Source of the DNA: Blastococcus xanthinilyticus
GTDB taxonomy: Bacteria > Actinomycetota > Actinomycetes > Mycobacteriales > Geodermatophilaceae
Direction of reading: 5' to 3'
DNA: 64,000 nucleotides
NCBI RefSeq assembly: GCF_008124835.1
Contig: NZ_VNHW01000002.1
Location: 310,001 to 374,000, forward strand
Both the position numbers and the translations under genes were made by a program. Below are positions 36,092 through 44,548 of this stretch, one piece after another. Position 1 is the stretch's first letter, and the number at the start of each line of letters is the position of its first letter. The notes beneath the pieces were generated by a model, which worked only from the letters and a program-made list of their open reading frames with translations, searched no databases and was not told the origin of the DNA.

Positions 36092-38875
36092 GTGCGCCGC
36101 ACCCTCGCCGGAACCCTCGCATTCACCGGCCTGACCGGCCTGCTGCTCGTCCTGCCGGTCTACGCCGAGCCTGCGCCGGAACCCACGCCGGTCGAGACGT
36201 CCGCCGCTGGGGTCCCCATGGGCTCGGTCGAGGCGCCCGCTCCGGCCGCGGAGGTGCAGCCCGGCACCAGCGAGCCGGTCGAGGGGGTGACCGAGGCGGC
36301 GCCCGCCCTCACCGTGCGCGAGACCGGTCTCGACGAGTTCGCCCTGGTCGGCGTGACGTGGGCCTACGACCCGGCGGTGACCGACGTCGTGGTGCAGCTG
36401 CGGGTGCAGGGCACCGACGGCGAGTGGGGCGAGTGGACCGCGCTCACGACCGAGGACGCCGAGCAGGCCCCGGGCACCGACTCCGGGGTCGAGCGCCGCG
36501 GTGGCACCTCGCCGCTGTGGACCGGCCCGGCGACGGGCGTGGAGGCCGAGCTGGTCAGCCGGTCCGGCGCGCAGCCGGCCGACGTGCAGCTGGACCTCAT
36601 CGACCCGGGGCACAGCCACGCCGATGCGGCGCTCGGGACGCCCGAGGGCCTGGACACCGCCGGTGCCGGCATGGCCATGCCGCCGATCTTCTCCCGCGCC
36701 CAGTGGGGGGCCGACGAGCGGCTGCGCACGTGGGCGCCCTCGTACGCGCCGAAGCTGAAGGCCGCCACGGTGCACCACACCGCCGACGCCAACGGCTACT
36801 CCGCCGACCAGGTCGCCGGGATCATGCGGTCGATCTACCACTACCACGCGGTGCGCCTGGGCTGGGGCGACATCGGCTACAACGTCATCGTCGACCGGTT
36901 CGGCCGCATGTGGGAGGGGCGCTCCGGCGGCCTCGACAGCACCGTGGTCGCCGCGCACGCCGGTGGCTTCAACACCGGCACGTTCGGCATCTCCATGCTC
37001 GGCAACTACGACGTCGAGGCCGTGCCCCAGGCCACCGTCGACGCGGTGTCCGCCGTCATCGCCTGGAAGTTCAGCCTGCACGGGATCAACCCCGCAGGGT
37101 GGACGACCCTGACCTCCTCCGGAGGTGGCACGTCCCGCTACGCCGCCGGCACGAGCGTCAACCTGCCGACCGTCTTCGGCCACCGCGACGTCGGCTCGAC
37201 CGCGTGCCCGGGCCGGTACGGCTACGCCCGGATGGACGAGATCCGCGGGAAGGTCGCGCACCTGGTGGCCACCTCGCGCACCGCCATCGAGAACCGGTAC
37301 CTGGTCGACACCGGCATGCGCGACCTGCTGGGTGCCCAGGTCGGCACGGAGCGGGTCACCGCCGGCGTGCACGTCCAGCAGTACGCCAACGGGCGGATGT
37401 ACTGGACCCCGCAGACCGGGGCCCGCGCGCTCTGGGGCGACATCCTGCACCGCTACGAGACCCTCGGTGGACCGGCGGCGCTCGGCGCCCCCACCACCGA
37501 CCACACGCCCTCGTCGAACTCCGGCTACTACGCGGGCTTTCAGCGGGGCGTCATCTACTGGTCGCCCTGGACCGGGTCGCGCCTGGTGCGTGGGTGGGTG
37601 CTGGATCGGTGGTCGGTGCTGGGTCGGGAGGGTGGCCTGCTGGGTTTCCCGTCGTCGGAGGAGGTCGCGGTGGCGGGGGGTGTGCGGCAGTCGTTCCAGG
37701 GTGGGGTGGTGTCGTCCTCGGCGTCGACGGGGGCGCACGAGGTGCATGGTTCGGTGTTGGCGAAGTGGGATGAGCTGGGTGGGGAGAAGGGGCGGCTGGG
37801 TTTCCCGACCTCGGATGAGGTTGCGTCGCTGTGGGGGGCGTACAGCACCTTCAGTGGTGGGGTGATCCATGCCGCGGCGGCGACTGGCCCGCAGCCGGTG
37901 TGGGGGTGGGTCGGTGCGCGGTGGGTGGCGTCGGGGGCAGGGAAGGCCGCGGTCGGTTATCCGGTGCGACCCGAGGCGCCTGCTGGTGACGGCGTCGGCG
38001 CGATCGGGGAGTTCTCCAACGGTCTGATCGTGTCCAGTGCCGCCACGGGTGCATGGGACCTGGTGGGACCGGTGGCGGAGAAGTGGACTGCGATGGGCGG
38101 GGTCAAGTCGTTCCTGGGGTATCCGACGGCGGCGCCGAAGGCGGTGGCCGGGGGTGGGTCGGTGAGCGTCTTCCAGGGCGGGTCGATCTATTTCTCACCG
38201 GCGACCGGTGCCTTCGAGGTGCACGGCTGGATCCGGGACAAGTGGCTGGCCAAGGGTGGGCCTGTCGGTCTGGGTTACCCGACGTCGGACGAGCAGCCGG
38301 CACCGGGTGGGGGAGGGGTGTTCCAGACCTATGAGAACGGGCTCATCTACTCCTCGGCCAAGAAGGGCGCCTTCGAGGTGCACGGGCTGATCGAGGACAA
38401 GTGGGCGGCCATGGGTGGGCTGTCGTGGGCGTTCGGGGTGCCGGTCAGCGACGAGATCGTGCTGCCCGACGGAGTCGGGCGCGCCAGTGAGTTCTCCAGC
38501 GGGGCGGCGATCTACTTCTCGCCGGCGACCGGGCCGTGGCAGGTGCGGGGCTGGGTGCGCAACACCTGGTCGCAGATGGGCGCCGAGCGCGGGTTCCTGG
38601 GGTATCCGACCAGTGATGAGGTCCCGCTGCCCGGTGGGGCGGGGGTGGAGGCCCGGTTCCAGGGTGGGCGGATCTGGTCCTCGGTGGCCACCGGCGCCCG
38701 GGAGGTGCACGGGGCGATCCTGGAGCGCTACCTGGCCCTGGGTGGGCCGGCCTCGCCGCTGGGGCTGCCGACCAGCAACGAGGAGGCCGTCCCCGGTGGG
38801 CGGCGCAGCACGTTCCAGAACGGGACGATCACCTGCAACACCACCACCGGCGCCATCACCGTCACGGTCCGGTGA
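36092..38875 (+). CDS. N-acetylmuramoyl-L-alanine amidase (PGRP/amidase_2) with nine LGFP repeats
   Basis: A 927-residue secreted wall hydrolase. The signal peptide is MRRTLAGTLAFTGLTGLLLV with an Ala cleavage region (VYAEPAP). The amidase domain (about residues 197-390) begins IFSRAQWGADERLR and has the zinc ligands in VHHTADANGY and GHRDVGSTACPG. Nine LGFP modules of about 50 residues follow (such as FLGYPTSDE, GLLGFPSSEE). LGFP repeats are found in cell-wall-bound actinobacterial proteins. The ribosome binding site GGAGGA precedes the GTG. The last eight LGFP repeats are nearly identical in DNA to those of the gene at 39458. Earlier codons are GC-rich, but parts of the repeats use GGT, GAT and CGT unusually often. 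Confidence 0.9.
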   Translation: MRRTLAGTLAFTGLTGLLLVLPVYAEPAPEPTPVETSAAGVPMGSVEAPAPAAEVQPGTSEPVEGVTEAAPALTVRETGLDEFALVGVTWAYDPAVTDVVVQLRVQGTDGEWGEWTALTTEDAEQAPGTDSGVERRGGTSPLWTGPATGVEAELVSRSGAQPADVQLDLIDPGHSHADAALGTPEGLDTAGAGMAMPPIFSRAQWGADERLRTWAPSYAPKLKAATVHHTADANGYSADQVAGIMRSIYHYHAVRLGWGDIGYNVIVDRFGRMWEGRSGGLDSTVVAAHAGGFNTGTFGISMLGNYDVEAVPQATVDAVSAVIAWKFSLHGINPAGWTTLTSSGGGTSRYAAGTSVNLPTVFGHRDVGSTACPGRYGYARMDEIRGKVAHLVATSRTAIENRYLVDTGMRDLLGAQVGTERVTAGVHVQQYANGRMYWTPQTGARALWGDILHRYETLGGPAALGAPTTDHTPSSNSGYYAGFQRGVIYWSPWTGSRLVRGWVLDRWSVLGREGGLLGFPSSEEVAVAGGVRQSFQGGVVSSSASTGAHEVHGSVLAKWDELGGEKGRLGFPTSDEVASLWGAYSTFSGGVIHAAAATGPQPVWGWVGARWVASGAGKAAVGYPVRPEAPAGDGVGAIGEFSNGLIVSSAATGAWDLVGPVAEKWTAMGGVKSFLGYPTAAPKAVAGGGSVSVFQGGSIYFSPATGAFEVHGWIRDKWLAKGGPVGLGYPTSDEQPAPGGGGVFQTYENGLIYSSAKKGAFEVHGLIEDKWAAMGGLSWAFGVPVSDEIVLPDGVGRASEFSSGAAIYFSPATGPWQVRGWVRNTWSQMGAERGFLGYPTSDEVPLPGGAGVEARFQGGRIWSSVATGAREVHGAILERYLALGGPASPLGLPTSNEEAVPGGRRSTFQNGTITCNTTTGAITVTVR
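37584..38859 (+). repeat. Large direct repeat, copy 1 (eight LGFP modules)
   Basis: This 1,276-bp block recurs at 40605-41880 at an offset of 3,021 bp. Only two base differences were seen (G/A at 38621 versus 41642, C/G at 38791 versus 41812); the first changes Val to Ile, the second is silent. Sequences on both sides differ. Confidence 0.92.
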
Positions 38876-38948
38876 CGCCGGCCGTCCGCCGATGAGCAGT
38901 CGGCTTCCCGCAGCGCACGCAAGCAGGACCGTCCAGGAGGAGAGTTCC

Positions 38949-39461
38949 GTGTCCCGCCACCGATTCCCGATGGGTGCCCGCGCCATGACCGGCACGGTCC
39001 TCGCGACCGTGCTCCTGGTCGGTTGCACCGGGTCCGGCGGCGAGGACGAGCCGGGCCCGACCGCCGCTCCGACGACCTCGATGGTGCCGCCCTCCGCCGA
39101 GCCCACGGACGTCGCCACCGATCCGCCGCCCAGCCCGTCGGGCACTCCGGAGCCCAACGAGGAGCGGGAGGTCGCCGTGACGCTGACCTTCGCCGGCGTC
39201 CTCGACCGCGGCTCGGCCGTGGAGGCGGCCGGGTTCGTCGACGTACGGGAGGACGGCGGCACCTGCACCCTCACGCTGACCCGCGACGGCACCACCCGGA
39301 CGTCGGAGCTCCCCGCGACCCCCGACGCGAGCACCACCGCCTGCGGCGGCCTGGCCGTCCCGCTGTCCGACCTCGCGTCGGGCACGTGGGAGGCGGTGCT
39401 CTCCTACGAGTCCGCGGACTCGGCCGGCCGGGCGCCCGCCGTCGACGTGGACGTGCCGTGA
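38949..39461 (+). CDS. Secreted lipoprotein of unknown function
   Basis: A 170-residue lipoprotein. The N-terminus VSRHRFPMGARAMTGTVL leads to a lipobox LLVGC, then a Thr/Pro/Ser-rich linker of about 45 residues and a small beta-rich domain (VAVTLTFAGVLDRGSAVEAAG ...) containing two cysteines that may pair (TCTLTLT, TTACGGL). The GTG at 38949 has GGAGGAG upstream. It overlaps the next LGFP gene by GTGA, so the two are coupled. No family recognised. Confidence 0.78.
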   Translation: MSRHRFPMGARAMTGTVLATVLLVGCTGSGGEDEPGPTAAPTTSMVPPSAEPTDVATDPPPSPSGTPEPNEEREVAVTLTFAGVLDRGSAVEAAGFVDVREDGGTCTLTLTRDGTTRTSELPATPDASTTACGGLAVPLSDLASGTWEAVLSYESADSAGRAPAVDVDVP

Positions 39462-41896
39462 AGCGGGTCGTCGGCCGGCTGCCCGTCGCGCTCGCGCTGG
39501 CCCTGCTCACCCTGGCGACGGTGCTCGTCGCGCCCCTGGGGCCGGCGCCGCGGGTGGACCTGCAGCCCGCGGCGGACGCCCGCCAGTTCAACGCGGGCAA
39601 CATCATCTCCGACGAGGTGTTCTTCGCCGGCGGATCGATGTCGGCACCCGAGGTGCAGGCGTTCCTGGACGTGAAGAACCCGGCCTGCTACCCCGCCCCG
39701 GACGGGACCCCGTGCCTGCGGAATTACCGGCAGAGCACCCCGACGATGGGGGCGACCGCCTTCTGCGGCCACTACCCCGGAGGCGGCTGGGAGAGCGCGG
39801 CGGACATCATCGCCAAGGTCGGCTGGGCCTGCGGGGTCAACCCGCGGGTCCTGCTGGTGCTGCTGCAGAAGGAGCAGTCGCTCGTCACCGCCAAGGGGGC
39901 GACGCTCACGCCCACCCGCTACCAGAAGGCGACCGGCTTCGGCTGCCCGGACACCGCCCCCTGCGACCCGGCCTTCGGGGGGTTCTTCTACCAGGTCTAC
40001 AACGCTGCCCGGCAGTTCCAGAACTACCGGATCAACGCTTCCCGCTTCGGCTACCGGGCCGGCATCACGCAGCAGATCCGCTGGTCGCCGGACGCCGCCT
40101 GCGGGTCCGGCTCGGTCTACGTCGCCAACCAGGCGACCGCGGGTCTGTACAACTACACGCCCTACCAGCCCAACGCCGCCGCGCTGGCGGCGGGCTACCG
40201 CACCGGTGACGGCTGCTCCGCGTACGGCAACCGCAACTTCTGGCTCTACTACACCGACTGGTTCGGCAGCACCCAGTCGCCCGGCGGCGGTGTCGTCGCC
40301 GCCAAGTACGCCAGCTGGGGCGGCGCCGCCGGCGTCCTCGGCGAGCCGCGGTCGCTGATCCACTGCGGCCTGCGCGGCGGTGGCTGCTTCCAGGAGTACA
40401 CCTACGGCGCGGTCCACTGGTCGCCCGGCACCGGGGCCTTCGTGACCCGCGGGTGGATCGCCAGCCGCTGGTCCACGAACAGCCGGGAGATCGGTTTCCT
40501 GGGCTATCCGCTCTCCGACGAGCGGCCCGCTGCCGGTGGCGGCGCCTACCAGGTGTTCCAGGGCGGCACCGTCTACGCCTCCGGCGCCGCCCCTACCGCC
40601 CTCGTGGTGCGTGGGTGGGTGCTGGATCGGTGGTCGGTGCTGGGTCGGGAGGGTGGCCTGCTGGGTTTCCCGTCGTCGGAGGAGGTCGCGGTGGCGGGGG
40701 GTGTGCGGCAGTCGTTCCAGGGTGGGGTGGTGTCGTCCTCGGCGTCGACGGGGGCGCACGAGGTGCATGGTTCGGTGTTGGCGAAGTGGGATGAGCTGGG
40801 TGGGGAGAAGGGGCGGCTGGGTTTCCCGACCTCGGATGAGGTTGCGTCGCTGTGGGGGGCGTACAGCACCTTCAGTGGTGGGGTGATCCATGCCGCGGCG
40901 GCGACTGGCCCGCAGCCGGTGTGGGGGTGGGTCGGTGCGCGGTGGGTGGCGTCGGGGGCAGGGAAGGCCGCGGTCGGTTATCCGGTGCGACCCGAGGCGC
41001 CTGCTGGTGACGGCGTCGGCGCGATCGGGGAGTTCTCCAACGGTCTGATCGTGTCCAGTGCCGCCACGGGTGCATGGGACCTGGTGGGACCGGTGGCGGA
41101 GAAGTGGACTGCGATGGGCGGGGTCAAGTCGTTCCTGGGGTATCCGACGGCGGCGCCGAAGGCGGTGGCCGGGGGTGGGTCGGTGAGCGTCTTCCAGGGC
41201 GGGTCGATCTATTTCTCACCGGCGACCGGTGCCTTCGAGGTGCACGGCTGGATCCGGGACAAGTGGCTGGCCAAGGGTGGGCCTGTCGGTCTGGGTTACC
41301 CGACGTCGGACGAGCAGCCGGCACCGGGTGGGGGAGGGGTGTTCCAGACCTATGAGAACGGGCTCATCTACTCCTCGGCCAAGAAGGGCGCCTTCGAGGT
41401 GCACGGGCTGATCGAGGACAAGTGGGCGGCCATGGGTGGGCTGTCGTGGGCGTTCGGGGTGCCGGTCAGCGACGAGATCGTGCTGCCCGACGGAGTCGGG
41501 CGCGCCAGTGAGTTCTCCAGCGGGGCGGCGATCTACTTCTCGCCGGCGACCGGGCCGTGGCAGGTGCGGGGCTGGGTGCGCAACACCTGGTCGCAGATGG
41601 GCGCCGAGCGCGGGTTCCTGGGGTATCCGACCAGTGATGAGATCCCGCTGCCCGGTGGGGCGGGGGTGGAGGCCCGGTTCCAGGGTGGGCGGATCTGGTC
41701 CTCGGTGGCCACCGGCGCCCGGGAGGTGCACGGGGCGATCCTGGAGCGCTACCTGGCCCTGGGTGGGCCGGCCTCGCCGCTGGGGCTGCCGACCAGCAAC
41801 GAGGAGGCCGTGCCCGGTGGGCGGCGCAGCACGTTCCAGAACGGGACGATCACCTGCAACACCACCACCGGCGCCATCACGGTGCAGCTGCGGTGA
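39458..41896 (+). CDS. Secreted LGFP-repeat protein with N-terminal hemagglutinin/lysozyme-like domain
   Basis: An 812-residue exported protein. The signal peptide VKRVVGRLPVALALALLTLA is followed by a domain of about 240 residues beginning QFNAGNIISDEVFFAGGSMS, with LLVLLQKEQSLVT and GFFYQVYNAARQFQNY. That domain is widespread in actinobacteria, often called hemagglutinin, and the conserved KEQS and the helix pattern suggest a lysozyme-like fold (inference). Ten LGFP modules follow; the last eight are the block shared with the amidase. It starts in a GTGA overlap with the lipoprotein gene. Likely a wall-bound hydrolase or adhesin. Confidence 0.83.
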   Translation: MKRVVGRLPVALALALLTLATVLVAPLGPAPRVDLQPAADARQFNAGNIISDEVFFAGGSMSAPEVQAFLDVKNPACYPAPDGTPCLRNYRQSTPTMGATAFCGHYPGGGWESAADIIAKVGWACGVNPRVLLVLLQKEQSLVTAKGATLTPTRYQKATGFGCPDTAPCDPAFGGFFYQVYNAARQFQNYRINASRFGYRAGITQQIRWSPDAACGSGSVYVANQATAGLYNYTPYQPNAAALAAGYRTGDGCSAYGNRNFWLYYTDWFGSTQSPGGGVVAAKYASWGGAAGVLGEPRSLIHCGLRGGGCFQEYTYGAVHWSPGTGAFVTRGWIASRWSTNSREIGFLGYPLSDERPAAGGGAYQVFQGGTVYASGAAPTALVVRGWVLDRWSVLGREGGLLGFPSSEEVAVAGGVRQSFQGGVVSSSASTGAHEVHGSVLAKWDELGGEKGRLGFPTSDEVASLWGAYSTFSGGVIHAAAATGPQPVWGWVGARWVASGAGKAAVGYPVRPEAPAGDGVGAIGEFSNGLIVSSAATGAWDLVGPVAEKWTAMGGVKSFLGYPTAAPKAVAGGGSVSVFQGGSIYFSPATGAFEVHGWIRDKWLAKGGPVGLGYPTSDEQPAPGGGGVFQTYENGLIYSSAKKGAFEVHGLIEDKWAAMGGLSWAFGVPVSDEIVLPDGVGRASEFSSGAAIYFSPATGPWQVRGWVRNTWSQMGAERGFLGYPTSDEIPLPGGAGVEARFQGGRIWSSVATGAREVHGAILERYLALGGPASPLGLPTSNEEAVPGGRRSTFQNGTITCNTTTGAITVQLR
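40605..41880 (+). repeat. Large direct repeat, copy 2 (eight LGFP modules)
   Basis: Second copy of the 1,276-bp block at 37584-38859. After 41880 the two genes diverge again, ending in different last residues (TVTVR versus TVQLR). Confidence 0.92.
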
Positions 41897-41964
41897 GCGT
41901 TCCGGCCCGCACCGACCCGGGGCAGCCGACGGGTGGTCCCCCGATCGTGGGTAGCGTCCCTGCC

Positions 41965-42801
41965 ATGACAGCTCCGCCCACGACTTCGCGGCACGACTGG
42001 CGGAGCGCTCTGGCCGACCTATCCGGGGGGTGGGGGCAGCGCTCGCTGTGGGGTCACCTCGGCTGGCAGGACATCCGCCAGCGGTACCGCCGGTCGGTGC
42101 TCGGCCCCATCTGGATCACCATCAGCATGGCCGTCACCGCGGTGGCGCTGGGCATCCTCTACGCGGGGCTCTTCGGCAACGACCTGTCGGTCCAGCTGCC
42201 CTACATCCTCGTCGGCTTCATCGTCTGGGCCTTCATCAGCGGCTGCATCACCGAGGGCGCGGACGTCTTCATCGCCAACGAGGGGCTGATCAAGCACCTG
42301 CCCGCGCCGCTGAGCGTGCACGTCTACCGGCTGGTGTGGCGGCAGAGCCTCTTCTTCGCGCACAACCTGATCGTCTACCTGATCATGCTCCTGGTCTTCC
42401 CGCAGCCGCTGGACTGGAGCGTGCTCCTCGCGCTGCCGGCCTTCCTGCTCCTGGCCGTCAACGGCGCCTGGGTCGCGATGCTGTTCGGCATCGTCACCAC
42501 CCGGTTCCGCGACCTGAACCCGATCACCCAGAGCATCGTCCAGCTGATGTTCTTCCTCACGCCGATCGTGTGGATGTACCAGGACCTGCTGAACAGCAGC
42601 AACCCGACGATCGCCGACCGGGCGCGCCTCGCCGAGTTCAACCCCTTCCTGCACTTCATCGAGGTGATCCGGCAGCCGCTGCTGGGGCAGGATGTGGTCT
42701 GGCGGCACTGGGTGGTGGTCCTCGGCATCACGGTCGTCGGCTGGGTGATGTGCCTGGTCGTCCTGCGGCGCTACCGGTCCCGAGTCTCGTATTGGGTGTG
42801 A
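41965..42801 (+). CDS. wzm: ABC transporter permease for polysaccharide export (Wzm type)
   Basis: A 278-residue ABC-2 permease. After an amphipathic N-terminus comes LGWQDIRQRYRRSVLGPIW, typical of Wzm/TagG/RfbD permeases, followed by six hydrophobic segments and FNPFLHFIEVIRQPLL before the last helices. With the ATPase downstream it would export lipid-linked galactan or a related polymer. The ATG at 41965 is chosen because TAGCGT lies 7 nt upstream; a GTG at 41893 overlapping the previous stop would add 24 residues. Confidence 0.9.
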   Translation: MTAPPTTSRHDWRSALADLSGGWGQRSLWGHLGWQDIRQRYRRSVLGPIWITISMAVTAVALGILYAGLFGNDLSVQLPYILVGFIVWAFISGCITEGADVFIANEGLIKHLPAPLSVHVYRLVWRQSLFFAHNLIVYLIMLLVFPQPLDWSVLLALPAFLLLAVNGAWVAMLFGIVTTRFRDLNPITQSIVQLMFFLTPIVWMYQDLLNSSNPTIADRARLAEFNPFLHFIEVIRQPLLGQDVVWRHWVVVLGITVVGWVMCLVVLRRYRSRVSYWV

Positions 42802-43568
42802 ACGTGTCCGAAACGGCTTCCCGGGTCAGCATCTCGACCCAGAACGCCTCCGTCGACTTCCCCATCTTCGATGCGCGGAGCCGCTCCCTGAAGAAGACCA
42901 TCATGGGGATGGTCGGGGGCAACATCTCGACGACCGAGGGCAAGGTCCCGGTCATCGAGGCCCTGCGCGACATCACCATGCACCTCGAGCACGGGGCGCG
43001 GGTCGGCCTGGTCGGGCACAACGGCGCCGGGAAGTCCACGCTGCTGCGGCTGCTGTCGGGCATCTACGAGCCGACCCGCGGCGAGGCGTCGATCAACGGC
43101 CGGGTGGCCCCGGTCTTCGACCTCGGCGTCGGCATGGACCCGGAGATCTCGGGCTTCGAGAACATCATCATCCGCGGTCTCTTCCTGGGCATGACCCGGA
43201 AGCAGATGGAGGAGCGGATCGACGACATCGCCGCCTTCACCGAGCTCGGTGACTTCCTGAGCATGCCGCTGCGCACCTACTCCACCGGCATGCGCGTGCG
43301 CCTGGCGCTCGGGGTGGTCACGAGCATCGACCCGGAGATCCTGCTGCTGGACGAGGGGATCGGTGCGGTCGACGCCGCCTTCCTCGAGAAGTCCAAGCGC
43401 CGGCTGTCCGACCTGGTCGACCGGGCCGGGCTGCTGGTGTTCGCCTCGCACTCCGACGAGTTCCTCCGCGAGCTGTGCGACACCGCCATCTGGATGGAGC
43501 ACGGGCAGATCAAGTTGCAGGGGGACCTCGAGGACGTGCTCCGCGCCTACAAGGGGCAGCCGGCGTGA
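42798..43568 (+). CDS. wzt: ABC transporter ATPase for polysaccharide export (Wzt type)
   Basis: A 256-residue nucleotide-binding protein. It has Walker A GHNGAGKSTLLRLLSGIYEP, the Wzt/TagH-type region VFDLGVGMDPEISGFENI, signature YSTGMRVRLALG, and Walker B ILLLDEGIGAVD with FASHS as H-loop. It lacks the C-terminal carbohydrate-binding domain of O-antigen Wzt proteins, like the mycobacterial galactan exporter ATPase. The GTG overlaps the permease stop and its stop overlaps glfT1. Confidence 0.9.
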   Translation: MNVSETASRVSISTQNASVDFPIFDARSRSLKKTIMGMVGGNISTTEGKVPVIEALRDITMHLEHGARVGLVGHNGAGKSTLLRLLSGIYEPTRGEASINGRVAPVFDLGVGMDPEISGFENIIIRGLFLGMTRKQMEERIDDIAAFTELGDFLSMPLRTYSTGMRVRLALGVVTSIDPEILLLDEGIGAVDAAFLEKSKRRLSDLVDRAGLLVFASHSDEFLRELCDTAIWMEHGQIKLQGDLEDVLRAYKGQPA

Positions 43569-44461
43569 GCGGGGCGGGGGAGCGGGTCGTCGCCGTCATC
43601 GTCACCCGGCACCGCCGCGAGCAGCTCGCCGAGAGCCTCCGCGCCGTCGGCGGGCAGAGCCGCCCGGTCGACCACGTGGTCGTCGTCGACAACGGGCCGG
43701 ACAGCCCGGCGCGCGAGGTCGTCGAGGCCAGCGGACTGCCGGCCACCTACCTGCCGAGCGAGCGCAACCTGGGCGGGGCCGGTGGGTTCGCCCTCGGCAT
43801 GCTGCACGCCCTCGCCCTCGGGGCCGACTGGGTCTGGTGCGCCGACGACGACGGCCGGCCGGCCGACGCCGAGGTCCTGGCGACGCTGCTGGCCACGGCG
43901 CGCCGGCACGGCCTGGCCGAGGTCTCACCGCTGGTGACCGACATGGCCGACCCCGACCGGCTGGCCTTCCCGCTCCGGCGCGGCCTGCGCTGGCGGCGGT
44001 CGCGGCACGACTTCGCGGGCCTCGACGTGCTGCCCCGGTACGCCTCGCTGTTCAACGGTGCGCTGTTCCGGGCCGAGGCGCTCGACGTGGTCGGTGTCCC
44101 GGACTACCGGCTGTTCTTCCGCGGCGACGAGACGGAGATCCACCGCCGGCTGGTGCGCTCCGGGCTGCCGTTCGGCACCGCCGTCGGCGCGGCCTACCTG
44201 CACCCCGAGGGGACGACGGAGTTCCAGCCGATCCTGGGCGGCCGGCTGTCGGCCCAGTACCCGGCGAACGACGCCAAGCGGTACTTCACCTACCGCAACC
44301 GCGGCTACCTGATGGCCCAGCCGGGGATGCGCTGGCTCCTCCCGCTGGAGTGGGTCCGGTTCAGCTACTTCTTCCTGGTGCACCGCCGTGACCGGGCGGG
44401 CTGGCGCGAGTGGGTGCGGCTGACGACGGCCGGCCGGCGGGAGCGCTTCACCCGCCCCTGA
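43565..44461 (+). CDS. glfT1: Galactofuranosyltransferase GlfT1-like (GT2)
   Basis: A 298-residue GT-A enzyme. It has VVAVIVTRHRREQLAESLRA at the N-terminus, NLGGAGGFALGM (shared with GlfT2), a metal-binding DDD in WCADDDGRPAD and FFRGDETEIHRRL as the acid/base region. GlfT1 adds the first galactofuranose residues to the rhamnosyl-GlcNAc lipid linker. Its coupling to the Wzm/Wzt exporter matches the mycobacterial order. A hairpin terminator follows. Confidence 0.85.
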   Translation: MSGAGERVVAVIVTRHRREQLAESLRAVGGQSRPVDHVVVVDNGPDSPAREVVEASGLPATYLPSERNLGGAGGFALGMLHALALGADWVWCADDDGRPADAEVLATLLATARRHGLAEVSPLVTDMADPDRLAFPLRRGLRWRRSRHDFAGLDVLPRYASLFNGALFRAEALDVVGVPDYRLFFRGDETEIHRRLVRSGLPFGTAVGAAYLHPEGTTEFQPILGGRLSAQYPANDAKRYFTYRNRGYLMAQPGMRWLLPLEWVRFSYFFLVHRRDRAGWREWVRLTTAGRRERFTRP

Positions 44462-44490
44462 GCACACCCGCCCTCCCGCGCAGCGCGCAG

Positions 44491-44536
44491 GACGCGGACG
44501 GCCCCGGGGAGCGTGCTCCCCGGGGCCGTCCGCGTC
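44491..44536. terminator. Strong bidirectional hairpin terminator between glfT1 and glfT2
   Basis: A perfect 22-bp inverted repeat (arms 44491-44512 and 44515-44536) between two convergent genes. Its core is CGGACGGCCCCGGGGAGC. No T-tract. Confidence 0.72.
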
Positions 44537-44548
44537 GGTGGCCGGGAC

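Noticed and set aside
37584-41880. The LGFP duplication as an assembly artefact
   Set aside because: The two copies have different flanks, different last codons and two internal base differences, and both lie in intact frames, so a true duplication is more likely. Long reads would settle it.
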